From: Caloramator sp.
Lineage (GTDB): Bacteria; Bacillota; Clostridia; Clostridiales; Caloramatoraceae
Assembly (NCBI GenBank): GCA_026416875.1
Contig: JAOAEI010000010.1
Coordinates: forward strand, 1-33,256
Direction of reading: 5' to 3'
Length of the DNA stretch: 33,256 bases
This document shows positions 9,299 through 18,405 of this stretch, in pieces. The position numbers were made by a program, and so were the translations under genes. Under the pieces are notes generated by a model that was given only the letters and a program-made list of their open reading frames with translations, had not been told where the DNA came from and ran no database searches. Numbering within the stretch: position 1 is the stretch's first letter; every line of letters begins with the position of its first letter.

Positions 9299-11710
9299 AT
9301 GAAGCTAGATAAGAAACGTTTCAAGGAGGACTATCAAAGAAAAATAATAACTCTTTTTGCAGAGGATATAAAAGATGCGTCAAAGCTTCATAAATTTATA
9401 GCTCTTGGAGAACTAATTAAGGAATATTCCTTTGAAGCTTGGTTTAAAACAAATAAAGATTATATAAAAGGCGACAGAAAGCAAGTCTATTATTTTTCAA
9501 TGGAATTTTTAATTGGTAGACTCCTTGAAAATAATTTGATAAATTTAGGGATAAGGGATGTAGTAAAGGAGGGTTTAGAAGACCTTGGAATATCCCTAGA
9601 GGAATTAGAACTTGAGGAAAAGGATGCAGGGCTTGGAAACGGTGGACTTGGACGTCTTGCAGCTTGTTTTTTAGATTCTATGGCTACTTTAGGTATTGCA
9701 GGACATGGGAATGGCATAAGATACAAATATGGACTTTTTGAACAGAAAATAGTAAATGGATATCAGGTGGAGGTTCCGGATAACTGGTTAAAGGACGGCT
9801 ATGTCTGGGAGGTTAGAAGAAGGGATAAGGCATGTATTGTTAATTTTGGGGGACATGTTAGATTTACTGAGGAAGATGGGAAGTTAAAAGCTATTCACGA
9901 AAACTACGAATCTGTTCTTGCTGTTCCCTATGATATTCCTGTAATTGGATATAGAAACGATGTTGTAAATACATTAAGACTTTGGAGTGCAGAGCCGGTT
10001 GGAGCAGAGTTCGATTTTTCAAGCTTTTCTATGGGAGATTTTCAAAGGGCTATGGAGTATAGATACAATATTGAGTCTATAACTTCCGTCTTATATCCCG
10101 ATGATAGAACTGAAAAAGGAAGGCTTTTAAGGTTAAAACAGGAGTATTTTTTCGTAAGTGCAGGCATTCAAAGTATAATAAGAACCTTTAAAAAGAAGGG
10201 AAAGCCAATAACTGAGCTTTATAAATATGTTGCTATTCAAATTAATGATACTCATCCTGCCCTTGCAGTTCCTGAACTTATGAGGATATTAGTAGATGAG
10301 GAAAACCTTCCTTGGGAAACTGCATGGGATATAACAGTTAAAACATTAGCTTATACAAATCATACGATAATGGCAGAGGCCCTTGAAAAATGGCCTGTTG
10401 ATATGTTTAAAGGGCTCCTACCGAGGATTTGGACTATCGTTGAGGAGATAAATAGAAGGTTTTGTATGGAGCTTATGGAAAGGTATGGACAGGACCTAAA
10501 TAGGATAAATAAAATGTCCATAATAAGCGATGGATATGTTAAAATGGCCCACCTTGCAATCGTAGGGAGCCATTCGGTAAACGGGGTTGCAGAGCTCCAT
10601 ACAAAGATATTAAAGGAACAGGAGCTTAGGCTTTTTAACGAACACTTTGAAGGAAGATTTAACAATAAGACTAACGGTATAACCCATAGAAGATGGCTAA
10701 TTGAAGCAAATCCAAGGCTTACAAATCTTTTAATTGAAACGATTGGGGATGGGTGGATTAAAAGGCCTGAAAAACTGATAGAGTTTAAAAAATTTGCAAA
10801 GGATGCGTCAGTTAGGGAAAAATTTTATAAAATCAAACAGGAAAACAAAAGGGATCTAGCAAAGTTTATAAAAAATAAATACGATATAGATATTGATCCA
10901 GAATCTATTTTTGACATTCAAGCAAAAAGGCTGCATGGTTATAAAAGACAGCTTTTGAATGCTTTATATATACTCCATTTATATAATAGATTAAAGGAAG
11001 ATAGAAACTTAGATATTTATCCAAGAACCTTTATATTTAGTGCAAAGGCCTTCCCGGGATATATCCTTGCAAAGGAGATTATTAAATTTATTAATACTTT
11101 AGCGTATAAGATAAATAACGATAAAGATGTAAATAGCAAAATTAAAGTTATATTCCTTGAAAATTACGGTGTAACCCTAGCAGAAAAGATTATTCCTTGT
11201 GCTAATGTAAGTCAACAGATTTCGACTGCCTCCAAGGAGGCTTCAGGAACAGGCAATATGAAGTTTATGATGAATGGAGCAATAACTTTGGGAACTTTAG
11301 ATGGTGCAAATATAGAAATAAAAGAGGCAGTAGGGGATGATAATATAGTAATCTTTGGTTTAACTGCTGATGAGGTTATAAATTTTTATAAAAATGGTGG
11401 TTATAGTTCCCAAGAACTGATAAACTCTAATTTAGTGCTAAAAGGGTTGATTGACCAATTAACTAATGGATTTTTAAATGTCCCTTCTACGGAGTTTATG
11501 AATATTTATAACCATCTTTTAACCTACAACGATGAGTTTTTTGTTTTAAAGGATTTTGAATCCTACGCTGCAGCACAGGAGAGGATTGACAAGCTCTATA
11601 GGGATAGAGATAAATGGAATGAGATGGCGATTATCAACGTTGCAGCCTCAGGAAGGTTCTCAAGCGACAATACAATAATTAAATATGCAAGGGAGATTTG
11701 GAATGTATAA
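9299..11710 (+). CDS. glgP: Glycogen/maltodextrin phosphorylase (GT35)
   Basis: It removes terminal glucose units from alpha-1,4-glucans with phosphate, giving glucose-1-phosphate. Phosphorylase signatures include EDAGLGNGGLGRLAACFLDS near the N-terminus, the active-site region around KRLHGYKRQLLN, and the pyridoxal-phosphate site EASGTGNMKFMMNG with Lys655. At 803 residues it is full length. It is the last gene of the glg operon, 15 bases after glgA with SD GGGAGGAAG, and is followed directly by a terminator. Having breakdown and synthesis enzymes in one transcript implies control by allostery rather than separate transcription. Confidence 0.95.
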   Translation: MKLDKKRFKEDYQRKIITLFAEDIKDASKLHKFIALGELIKEYSFEAWFKTNKDYIKGDRKQVYYFSMEFLIGRLLENNLINLGIRDVVKEGLEDLGISLEELELEEKDAGLGNGGLGRLAACFLDSMATLGIAGHGNGIRYKYGLFEQKIVNGYQVEVPDNWLKDGYVWEVRRRDKACIVNFGGHVRFTEEDGKLKAIHENYESVLAVPYDIPVIGYRNDVVNTLRLWSAEPVGAEFDFSSFSMGDFQRAMEYRYNIESITSVLYPDDRTEKGRLLRLKQEYFFVSAGIQSIIRTFKKKGKPITELYKYVAIQINDTHPALAVPELMRILVDEENLPWETAWDITVKTLAYTNHTIMAEALEKWPVDMFKGLLPRIWTIVEEINRRFCMELMERYGQDLNRINKMSIISDGYVKMAHLAIVGSHSVNGVAELHTKILKEQELRLFNEHFEGRFNNKTNGITHRRWLIEANPRLTNLLIETIGDGWIKRPEKLIEFKKFAKDASVREKFYKIKQENKRDLAKFIKNKYDIDIDPESIFDIQAKRLHGYKRQLLNALYILHLYNRLKEDRNLDIYPRTFIFSAKAFPGYILAKEIIKFINTLAYKINNDKDVNSKIKVIFLENYGVTLAEKIIPCANVSQQISTASKEASGTGNMKFMMNGAITLGTLDGANIEIKEAVGDDNIVIFGLTADEVINFYKNGGYSSQELINSNLVLKGLIDQLTNGFLNVPSTEFMNIYNHLLTYNDEFFVLKDFESYAAAQERIDKLYRDRDKWNEMAIINVAASGRFSSDNTIIKYAREIWNV

Positions 11711-11733
11711 GGTGGCGTGAAGCCACCTTTTTT
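11709..11733 (+). terminator. Terminator of the glg operon
   Basis: AAGGTGGC, a 5-base loop, GCCACCTT and a run of T. It begins at the glgP stop codon and ends 14 bases before the next promoter's -35. Confidence 0.9.
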
Positions 11734-11747
11734 CTATATATTACATG

Positions 11748-11776
11748 TTGAAAATTGACGAAAATAAGCATAAAAT
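11748..11776 (+). promoter_or_regulatory. Sigma-A-type promoter of the wall-polymer operon
   Basis: TTGAAA at 11748-11753, exactly 17 bases, then TAAAAT at 11771-11776. Transcription would begin near 11783, which rules out the in-frame upstream start at 11745 for the next gene. Confidence 0.65.
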
Positions 11777-11801
11777 TTTAAGTAAAAGTTATAAAGGGGG
11801 G

Positions 11802-12512
11802 ATGAAGGTGGAGATTGAATTTAATGGGTTCCCTATATTTTCAGGCAAATTCGATGAATTGATGGAGAAGCTTTATGAAAAGATGAAACAGGGTAAAAAA
11901 GCCGCAGTAATATCAGCAAACCCAGAGGTTTTAAATTATGCTTTTTCAAAGAACTATAAGTTTGACGATGAATATATATTCATCCCCGATGGAATAGGCA
12001 CTTGTCTTATTGTGTGGATAATAAAGGGAAAAAGATTAAAAAAGTTAGCAGGAATAGATGTTTTTTATGAAATTTTGAGAAATTCTAATAAGTTAAATAT
12101 AAGATTATTCTTTTTAGGGGCAAGGGATGAGGTTATAAAGAGGGCTTATATAAATGCTGTAGGAAAGTTTGATGCAAAGGTGGTTGGCTATAATCATGGT
12201 TATTTTAATGATGATGAAGAAGAAGATATAGTTAAAAGAATAAATAGTTTAGCCCCTGATGTCTTGTTTGTAGGACTTGGATGCCCTAAACAGGAGGAAT
12301 TTATTAGGAGAAACAAGGACAAACTCAATGTGAATCTAATAATAGCAGTTGGGGGAAGCTTTGATGTTTTAGCTGAAAGGGTTAAAAGAGCTCCAAGGTT
12401 GATGATAAGCTTAGGACTTGAATGGCTCTACAGGGTAATTGTAGAACCTGTTAGAGTAAAAAGACTGAAAAAGATATTAATCTTTATTGCGCGATCAATA
12501 CTAAATCTTTAA
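11802..12512 (+). CDS. WecG/TagA/CpsF-family glycosyltransferase (GT26)
   Basis: This family transfers an N-acetyl sugar (ManNAc or ManNAcA) from a UDP-sugar to a lipid-linked acceptor in teichoic acid or exopolysaccharide synthesis, at the inner membrane face. Family features are AAVISANPEVLNYA near the N-terminus, IPDGIGTCLI, LFFLGARDEVI and FVGLGCPKQEEFI, with a basic amphipathic C-terminus (RVKRLKKILIFIARS) that could bind membrane. GGGGGG at 11796-11801 precedes ATG 11802; GTG 11808 has better spacing. The in-frame codon at 11745 overlaps the promoter and is rejected. It is the first gene of a three-gene envelope operon. Confidence 0.88.
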   Translation: MKVEIEFNGFPIFSGKFDELMEKLYEKMKQGKKAAVISANPEVLNYAFSKNYKFDDEYIFIPDGIGTCLIVWIIKGKRLKKLAGIDVFYEILRNSNKLNIRLFFLGARDEVIKRAYINAVGKFDAKVVGYNHGYFNDDEEEDIVKRINSLAPDVLFVGLGCPKQEEFIRRNKDKLNVNLIIAVGGSFDVLAERVKRAPRLMISLGLEWLYRVIVEPVRVKRLKKILIFIARSILNL

Positions 12513-12524
12513 AGGAGGATTTTA

Positions 12525-13763
12525 ATGGAGAAAATCTTTATATGGATTTTTTATGCCTTTCAGGTTTATATTATTTTTTTAACTTACTATTATAATATCA
12601 TTTCATTGTTTGGTCTTTCAAAGGTTGAAGAGGAAGAGGATAGGGAATGTAAAACAAGGTTTGCTATTGCAGTAGCAGCTCATAATGAAGAGAAGGTTAT
12701 AGGTCAGATAATAGATAATCTTAACTTATTGGATTATCCAAAGGATTTATATGACGTTTATGTTATTTGTGATAATTGTAGTGACAATACCGCTAATATT
12801 GTAAGAGAAAAGGGAGCATATGCCTTAGAAAGGTTTGATAAAGTAAACAAAGGAAAAGGCTATGCAATAAAATGGTTTTTAGAAAGGCTTTTTGCAATGG
12901 ATAAACAATATGATGCTGTTGCCTTTTTCGATGCAGATAACTTAGTTTCTCCAAACTTTTTAAAGAAAATGAACAATAATATCTTAAAGGGATATAAAGT
13001 TATTCAGGGGTATTTAGACAGTAAAAATCCTGATGATACATGGGTTACAATATCCTATGCCCTTGCATATTGGACGATGAATAGAATGTTTCAGTTGGCA
13101 AGAAAAAAATTAAATCTTTATGCAGCATTAGGTGGGACAGGCTTTGTGGTGGCAACGGAGGTTTTAAGGGAAATAGGCTGGGATGCCACAAGTCTTACTG
13201 AGGATCTAGAATTTACTATGAAATGTATTTTAAAAGATATTAAGACAATTTGGGAACACAATGTTAAGGTTTATGATGAAAAGCCTTTAACTTTTAAAGC
13301 ATCCTTTAGGCAGAGGGTAAGATGGCTTCAGGGGCATTGGGACTGTGCCTTTAGATATTCATGGCCTCTTATAGTAAAAAGTATCAAAGAACGTAACTTT
13401 GCGGCCTTTGATGCCTTTGTATATCTAATCCAGCCGGCAAGGATATTAACCTATGGGTTTGTCCTTGTTGCAGCTGTATTAAAGATATTTTTTCCAGGAT
13501 TATACTTTTCAAAGATAATATTACCTGCAACCTACTGGTATTTTAGCTTATTCTTTGGATATGGGGTTCCTATTATAGTCCTTATTTTAGAAAAAATATC
13601 TTTTAAAAGGATGCTTGGACTTTTAGTCTATCCCTTCTTTGGACTTTCTTGGATTCCAATCAGCTTTTTAGGTTTTATTAAGCGCAAGGAAAAGAATTGG
13701 ACTCATACTATTCATGCCCGTACAGTAAATTCTGAGGAATTTAATCAGTTAATTCAAAAATAA
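12525..13763 (+). CDS. Membrane-bound processive-type glycosyltransferase family 2
   Basis: An N-terminal membrane segment (about 4-30) precedes a cytoplasmic GT-A domain. That domain has AAHNEEKVIG (52-60), D83NCSD, the metal-binding DAD motif (136-138), the catalytic base region TEDLEF (Glu226-Asp227) and QRVRW (263-267). Three further membrane segments follow (about 303-328, 332-357 and 363-386). The QxxRW motif and flanking helices resemble cellulose, hyaluronan and poly-GlcNAc synthases, which couple polymerisation to export, but the polymer cannot be read from sequence. AAAGGAGGA precedes ATG 12525, 12 bases after the GT26 gene. The context suggests a secondary wall polysaccharide or lipid-linked glycan. 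Confidence 0.87.
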   Translation: MEKIFIWIFYAFQVYIIFLTYYYNIISLFGLSKVEEEEDRECKTRFAIAVAAHNEEKVIGQIIDNLNLLDYPKDLYDVYVICDNCSDNTANIVREKGAYALERFDKVNKGKGYAIKWFLERLFAMDKQYDAVAFFDADNLVSPNFLKKMNNNILKGYKVIQGYLDSKNPDDTWVTISYALAYWTMNRMFQLARKKLNLYAALGGTGFVVATEVLREIGWDATSLTEDLEFTMKCILKDIKTIWEHNVKVYDEKPLTFKASFRQRVRWLQGHWDCAFRYSWPLIVKSIKERNFAAFDAFVYLIQPARILTYGFVLVAAVLKIFFPGLYFSKIILPATYWYFSLFFGYGVPIIVLILEKISFKRMLGLLVYPFFGLSWIPISFLGFIKRKEKNWTHTIHARTVNSEEFNQLIQK

Positions 13764-13775
13764 GGAGGGGGAAGC

Positions 13776-15575
13776 TTGAAGGGATTTAAAAAAAATATAT
13801 TATTTTATTATTTGGTATTTACAGCTCTTATGCTTTATAAAGTTATAGGGTTTAACTATATCATTAGCATGAAAATAACTATAAATACTATATTGGCTAG
13901 CTTAGGCTTTACTGCAATTCTTCTTGGTCTTCCTATGTTTTTTGAGAAAAAGATTCAGGTAAAGATTTTATATTTAATTAATATATTTGTTGCATTTATT
14001 GTGCTTGTGGATTTTCTATATTATGATTATTATAAAAGTTTCTTTACATTGTTTGCATTAAGACATGTAGGACTTTTCGGGGATGTAATTAATTCTCTAA
14101 TTTATTTGTTTAAGATGCAATATTTAATTTTAATAGCGGATGTTTTACTGAGCATTTTTATAACAACTAGAAAAATAAGTTTTGTTGAAGAAAAGTTTGA
14201 TGAGAAAGCAGTTAGAATGTTTGCTTTAATACTTTGTGGAGTCTTACTTTTAAATATTAATTTTTATATTACAAGAAAAAAGGATAAATGGATTTTGACG
14301 GAAATGTATGACAAAAAATTTATTGTTGAAAATACGAGCATATTGGGTTATCATTATTTTGATTTTAAAAAGTTTGCCAACGAAAATAATTTTATAAAAA
14401 TAATAGATTCAGCAAAGGCTGCTGAAATTAAGGAGTTTTTTAATAAAAATAAAAATGATGAAAGACCTGTTTATTTTGGAAAATATAAAGGAAAGAATTT
14501 AATCATAGTTCAGCTTGAGGCTATGCAATATTTTCTTATAGACAAAAAAATTAACGGCGTTGAAGTTACGCCAAATTTAAATAAATTGGCAAGGGAAGAG
14601 ATTAACCTTTCAAACTTTTACTATCAAATTTCTAATGGCGGAACATCAGATGCTGAATTTGCAGTAAATACCTCCCTGCTTCCTTTATCAAGTGGAGCTG
14701 TTTATTATTTATATCCATATAACAATTATGAGTCAATTGCGAAGCATTTAAAGGAATCAGGATATTTCACAAGCGTTATGCATGGCAACGACGAATCCTT
14801 TTGGAATAGACCTTCTATGTATAAAAGCTTAGGCTTTGATAAATATGAAAGTATTGATGACTTTACCTTTGATGACAAGGTTGGACTTGGTTTGTCGGAT
14901 GAAAGTTTTTTTAGACAGGCAGTAGAAAAGATGAAGGGATATAAAAAGCCATTTTATTCATTTTTGATTACCCTATCTAGCCATTACCCCTATAAGGATA
15001 AAAAGTTTGAGGGGTTTGATGTTGGAAAACTTAAAGGAAGCCTTTTAGGCAATTACCTTCAAAGTGCTCATTATGTCGATAGAGTTCTTGGTGAGTTTGT
15101 TGAAAAACTAAAAAAAGAGGGGCTTTGGGATGATTCGATTGTGATTTTTTATGGTGACCATCATGCAATTCCTTATAGAAATAAGGAGGAGCTTGAAATG
15201 GTAGTTGGAATAGAGATAAGCGATGATTATGACTGGATTTCAAATCAAAGGGTTGTTGCTATAATGCATATTCCTGACTTTGAAATAAAAGGACAAATCG
15301 ATAAGGTATGTGGTCAAGTAGATATAGCGCCAACTATTGCAGCGCTTTTTGGATTTGAATTTGAAAAGTCTTTAGGAAGGGATATTTTTTCAAAGGACAA
15401 AGGCTATGTAATCTTACCTGATGGAAGCTTTATCTACGATAATTATATATATCTGCAGCAAAATAAAGAAATGATTAATAAGAATACAAAGGATAAGGTA
15501 AACGCATATTACATTATTGAAAAAATGAGGAAATTGTATGATTATTCTTCTTTAATAATACGAAATAATCTTTAG
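13776..15575 (+). CDS. LtaS-like phosphoglycerol transferase (sulfatase fold)
   Basis: This is a predicted lipoteichoic-acid-synthase-type enzyme. Five N-terminal membrane segments (about residues 8-29, 36-56, 63-85, 114-131 and 147-165) precede an extracellular alkaline-phosphatase/sulfatase domain. Residues matching the LtaS active site are Glu248 (VQLEAMQ), the nucleophile Thr290 (GGTSDAEF), His336 (MHGND) and Asp461-His462 (YGDHHA). Family enzymes move glycerol phosphate from phosphatidylglycerol onto a glycolipid anchor or polymer. The start is TTG 13776 with a strong AGGAGGGGG; no ATG fits. It is the third gene of the envelope operon, so the GT2 and GT26 enzymes may make the anchor or backbone it modifies. 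The exact product is not determined. Confidence 0.88.
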   Translation: MKGFKKNILFYYLVFTALMLYKVIGFNYIISMKITINTILASLGFTAILLGLPMFFEKKIQVKILYLINIFVAFIVLVDFLYYDYYKSFFTLFALRHVGLFGDVINSLIYLFKMQYLILIADVLLSIFITTRKISFVEEKFDEKAVRMFALILCGVLLLNINFYITRKKDKWILTEMYDKKFIVENTSILGYHYFDFKKFANENNFIKIIDSAKAAEIKEFFNKNKNDERPVYFGKYKGKNLIIVQLEAMQYFLIDKKINGVEVTPNLNKLAREEINLSNFYYQISNGGTSDAEFAVNTSLLPLSSGAVYYLYPYNNYESIAKHLKESGYFTSVMHGNDESFWNRPSMYKSLGFDKYESIDDFTFDDKVGLGLSDESFFRQAVEKMKGYKKPFYSFLITLSSHYPYKDKKFEGFDVGKLKGSLLGNYLQSAHYVDRVLGEFVEKLKKEGLWDDSIVIFYGDHHAIPYRNKEELEMVVGIEISDDYDWISNQRVVAIMHIPDFEIKGQIDKVCGQVDIAPTIAALFGFEFEKSLGRDIFSKDKGYVILPDGSFIYDNYIYLQQNKEMINKNTKDKVNAYYIIEKMRKLYDYSSLIIRNNL

Positions 15576-15580
15576 TAATG

Positions 15581-15609
15581 AACCACCTCAATTTTGGGGT
15601 GGTTTTTGT
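15581..15609 (+). terminator. Terminator of the wall-polymer operon
   Basis: AACCACCTCA, a 4-base loop, TGGGGTGGTT and TTTTTG. It starts six bases after the LtaS-like stop codon. Confidence 0.85.
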
Positions 15610-15628
15610 GTTAAAATGAAGAAAAATA

Positions 15629-15637
15629 TGATATAAT
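15629..15637 (+). promoter_or_regulatory. Extended -10 promoter for the THUMP methyltransferase
   Basis: TGATATAAT is an extended -10 (TGn plus a perfect TATAAT). No good -35 hexamer is seen, which extended -10 promoters tolerate. It lies 40 bases upstream of the start codon. Confidence 0.5.
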
Positions 15638-15677
15638 CATTAAAAAGTTTTAGCAAAAATACAAAAGGAGAGATTGG

Positions 15678-16808
15678 ATGAAATACGATATAGTTGCAAC
15701 ATGTGCCTTTGGAATAGAAGGAATACTTAAGGAGGAGCTTTTAAAGCTTGGAATAAAGGATATTGCTGTTGATAACGGTAAAGTAACATTTAAAGGGGAT
15801 GAAAAAGATATCGTAAGGTGTAATCTTTGGCTTAGAACTGCCGACAGAATTTTTATTAAAATAAAGGAGTTTGAAGCACAGACCTTTGAAGAATTGTTTC
15901 AAGGGACAAAGACGGTAAATTGGGGAGATATTCTACCGAAGGATGCAAGGATACACGTCGTTGGAAAATCAGTAAAATCAAAGCTTTTTAGCGTTTCAGA
16001 TTGCCAAGCGATTGTTAAAAAGGCAATAATAGAATCGATGAAGAATAAATATAAAATAGATTGGTTTGAAGAGAGTGGGCCTACATACAAAATAGAAATT
16101 TCTCTTTTAAAGGATATTGCAACATTAACTTTAGATACTTCAGGGACAGGGCTTCATAAAAGGGGATATAGACAGCTTGCGGGAGAGGCGCCCCTTAAGG
16201 AAACTTTAGCTTCTGCCCTTGTTTATTTAAGTAGGTGGACCCCCGATAGAGTTTTAGCGGATCCTTTTTGCGGCTCAGGAACTATTCTTATAGAGGCTGC
16301 AATGATGGGGAAAAATATAGCACCTGGATTAAACAGACAATTTGCAGCAGAGGAGTGGCCAAATTTTAATAAAAGCATTTGGGATGAAGAAAGAAGGTTA
16401 GCAAGGGAGAAGATAAATGATAATGAATTCCTACTTTTAGGCTCAGATATAGACGGAAAGGTTTTAAAGGTAGCAAGGGAGAATGCTAAAAAGGCAGGGG
16501 TTGAAAATTTTGTTGCCTTTCAAAGGCTTCCTATGGAGGATTTTAGGTCAAAGAAAAAATATGGGGTTATTATAACAAATCCGCCCTATGGGGAAAGGAT
16601 AATGGAAAAAAGGGAGGTAGAAAAACTTTATAAGAAGATGGGGGATGTTTTTTCAAAGCTTGATACATGGTCCTTTTTTATATTAACTGCCCATCCGGAG
16701 TTTCAAAGGCACTTTGGAAAGAAAGCAGACAAAAATAGGAAACTTTATAACGGGAAACTTCTCTGCTATTGTTATCAATATTTTGGACCACTGCCGCCAA
16801 AAAAATAA
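15678..16808 (+). CDS. THUMP-domain class I RNA methyltransferase (RlmL/YpsC family)
   Basis: This predicted SAM-dependent methyltransferase acts on the N2 of a guanine in rRNA or tRNA. The N-terminal 45-150 region fits a ferredoxin-like plus THUMP RNA-binding module (CAFGIEGILKEELLKLG at the start is typical). The C-terminal Rossmann domain carries the SAM-binding DPFCGSGTI and the catalytic NPPYGER motif of N-methyltransferases. The single methyltransferase domain and 376 residues match Firmicute YpsC and the N-terminal half of E. coli RlmL rather than the fused RlmKL. SD AAAAGGAGAG precedes ATG 15678. It is monocistronic and convergent with the coat genes. The target nucleotide is inferred from family only. 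Confidence 0.9.
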   Translation: MKYDIVATCAFGIEGILKEELLKLGIKDIAVDNGKVTFKGDEKDIVRCNLWLRTADRIFIKIKEFEAQTFEELFQGTKTVNWGDILPKDARIHVVGKSVKSKLFSVSDCQAIVKKAIIESMKNKYKIDWFEESGPTYKIEISLLKDIATLTLDTSGTGLHKRGYRQLAGEAPLKETLASALVYLSRWTPDRVLADPFCGSGTILIEAAMMGKNIAPGLNRQFAAEEWPNFNKSIWDEERRLAREKINDNEFLLLGSDIDGKVLKVARENAKKAGVENFVAFQRLPMEDFRSKKKYGVIITNPPYGERIMEKREVEKLYKKMGDVFSKLDTWSFFILTAHPEFQRHFGKKADKNRKLYNGKLLCYCYQYFGPLPPKK

Positions 16809-16830
16809 AGGAGTGGTTACCACTCCTTTA
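16809..16830 (-). terminator. Terminator for the coat-protein pair
   Basis: AAAGGAGTGG, TTA, CCACTCCTTT. On the minus strand it is followed by ATTTTTTT (inside the end of the methyltransferase gene), so it mainly serves the coat genes. On the plus strand no T-run follows beyond the stem. Confidence 0.8.
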
Positions 16831-17079
16831 GAAGGCTCCAAGGTCAGACTTAACTTGCTGAATATCTTGTGTTGAAGCGGGTTTTGCAGCCTTGTAATAT
16901 CCTTTTTGCTCAGCGATTTTATAAAGGTCATATTGGAATTGTTCGTCTGAATTTCTTATCTGTTGTAGAGTGCTTCTAAGTTGTGCGTTTGTACATTGTG
17001 CTATAGCGTTGGCGTAGTTTGTGAGGCTGCTGTTTATCATGGAAAGTGCATCGTTTACAAGAGCCTTTTCGTTAAGCAT
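16828..17079 (-). CDS. Small spore coat protein, CotF-like
   Basis: This 83-residue helical protein has a Gln/Asn-rich core (LRSTLQQIRNSDEQFQYDLY) and a KGYYKAAKPAS tail. That pattern is typical of the CotF-like spore coat family in Clostridia, where members end with a YYxPA-type motif before a short helix. No signal peptide or membrane segment is present. The start ATG 17079 follows AGGGAGGG. It lies 12 bases after the upstream coat gene and shares its terminator. Expression late in sporulation in the mother cell is expected from the family, but no confident sporulation promoter was identified. Confidence 0.75.
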   Translation of the reverse strand: MLNEKALVNDALSMINSSLTNYANAIAQCTNAQLRSTLQQIRNSDEQFQYDLYKIAEQKGYYKAAKPASTQDIQQVKSDLGAF

Positions 17080-17091
17080 TTTAAACCCTCC

Positions 17092-17277
17092 CTATTGTAA
17101 GAATGAAAGAAGCTTTTGTTTTGTGTTTCTTGCGCTTTGTGCCGCTTGAGTAAACATTTGCTTAATCTGAGGATCAGTTGCCATCTGGGCATATGAATCA
17201 AATTTTTGAGCGGCCGTATCGTGCTGACCTATGAGGTGCCTTAAATTTTGAAGCTCAAGTTGATTAAGTTGTGCCAT
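17092..17277 (-). CDS. Small spore coat protein, CotF-like
   Basis: This 61-residue helical protein (MAQLNQLELQNLRHLIGQHD at the start) is rich in Gln, Ala and Lys, with LRHLIGQHDTAAQKFDSYA and DPQIKQMFTQAAQ motifs seen in short CotF-like coat proteins. Together with the gene downstream it looks like a divided or paired coat module: this one resembles the N-terminal helix pair and its partner the C-terminal one. The start at 17277 is preferred because AAAGGAGTG lies 6 bases upstream; a longer frame to 17304 would place that site inside the gene. Confidence 0.72.
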   Translation of the reverse strand: MAQLNQLELQNLRHLIGQHDTAAQKFDSYAQMATDPQIKQMFTQAAQSARNTKQKLLSFLQ

Positions 17278-17360
17278 ATTAACACTCCTTTCAATATTTT
17301 TCATTTATATTTTTGTCAAATAAAGTCGAAATAATACAAGTAAAAATTGGGGGGATTTGG

Positions 17361-18305
17361 ATGAAAAAAGCTCTGTTTACATATGATTACGGAAGAGAAA
17401 AGATGAGTTTAATTAAAAGTTTAGGCTGTGATGTCATTATAAAGGAGGAAAAGGGATTAGTTTATTCTGATGAATTAAAGGATGTGGAAGTTTTAGTCTG
17501 CTATGATCCCTTTTCAACCCTTGATATAACTAAAATGGAAAAACTAAAATGGATTCAATTATCAAGTATCGGAATAGATCAGGCACCGATTGATTATATT
17601 AAAGAAAAGGGAATTATCCTTACAAATAACAAAGGAGGATACAGCATTCCAATTGGAGAATGGATAGTTATGAATATCCTCCAGCTTGCTAAAAATAGCA
17701 TTAAGTTTTTTGAAAAGCAGAAAAATAAAATTTGGAAGATAGATACCTCAATTATAGAAATTTTTGGAAAAACAATAGGCTTTATTGGAACTGGAACTCT
17801 TGCTGTTGAAGCGGCAAAGCGATTACGTGGTTTTGGGGTAAATATTTTAGGACTTAATTCAAATGGGAGAAACGTAGAGGGGTTTAATAAATGCTTTTCA
17901 AAGGATGAAATCGATTATATGTTAGGACTTTGCGACTTTGTCGTAATCACAATTCCATATACTAAAGAGACCCATCATTTAATAAATAAAAAAAGATTTG
18001 ATGCCATGAAGGATGGAGTATATTTTATAAACGTTGCAAGGGGAAGCGTTGTCGACGAAAAGGAGCTTATTAAAAATTTAAAAAGCGGAAAAATAAAGGC
18101 TGCAGCTCTCGATGTTTTTGAAGAGGAACCTTTAAAGGAAGATAACCCTCTTTGGGATATGGAAAATGTATATATAACCCCCCATAATTCATGGGTGTCA
18201 GAGATGAGGAATGAAAGAAGATTTAAACTAATTTATGAGAATTTAAAAAGGTATATAGAAGGAGAAGAACTTTTAAATATAGTTGACCTTAAGAAGGGAT
18301 ATTAA
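17361..18305 (+). CDS. D-isomer-specific 2-hydroxyacid dehydrogenase family protein
   Basis: This predicted NAD(P)H-linked dehydrogenase interconverts 2-keto acids and D-2-hydroxy acids. It shows the family layout: an N-terminal flavodoxin-like substrate domain, then the nucleotide-binding FIGTGTLAVEAAKRL, then catalytic Arg (NVARGSVVDE, near 226), Glu (DVFEEEPL, near 255) and His (ITPHNSW, near 275). At 314 residues it is a minimal member without an ACT domain, so it is unlikely to be a classical regulated SerA. The substrate is not determinable. The start at 17361 is set by GGGGGG at 17349-17354; the open frame to 17313 lacks such a site. Confidence 0.88.
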   Translation: MKKALFTYDYGREKMSLIKSLGCDVIIKEEKGLVYSDELKDVEVLVCYDPFSTLDITKMEKLKWIQLSSIGIDQAPIDYIKEKGIILTNNKGGYSIPIGEWIVMNILQLAKNSIKFFEKQKNKIWKIDTSIIEIFGKTIGFIGTGTLAVEAAKRLRGFGVNILGLNSNGRNVEGFNKCFSKDEIDYMLGLCDFVVITIPYTKETHHLINKKRFDAMKDGVYFINVARGSVVDEKELIKNLKSGKIKAAALDVFEEEPLKEDNPLWDMENVYITPHNSWVSEMRNERRFKLIYENLKRYIEGEELLNIVDLKKGY

Positions 18306-18344
18306 GTTCGACATTTTTTACAATTTAAAATTTTTAAAATATTA

Positions 18345-18374
18345 TTGAAATTTAGTAGAAATTAATGTTAAAAT
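18345..18374 (+). promoter_or_regulatory. Sigma-A-type promoter for nhaC
   Basis: TTGAAA at 18345-18350, an 18-base spacer and TAAAAT at 18369-18374, with TG one base before the -10 (TGTTAAAAT). Confidence 0.6.
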
Positions 18375-18405
18375 ATAAAAAAGCTTTATTTTGGGGGGTA
18401 TCTTA

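Noticed and set aside
11745-11801. Longer start for the GT26 glycosyltransferase
   Set aside because: This segment contains a TTGAAA-N17-TAAAAT promoter and the true SD (GGGGGG) lies just before 11802.
15031-15243. Minus-strand open frame of 70 codons within the LtaS-like gene
   Set aside because: It is antisense to the conserved active-site region and has no translation signals.
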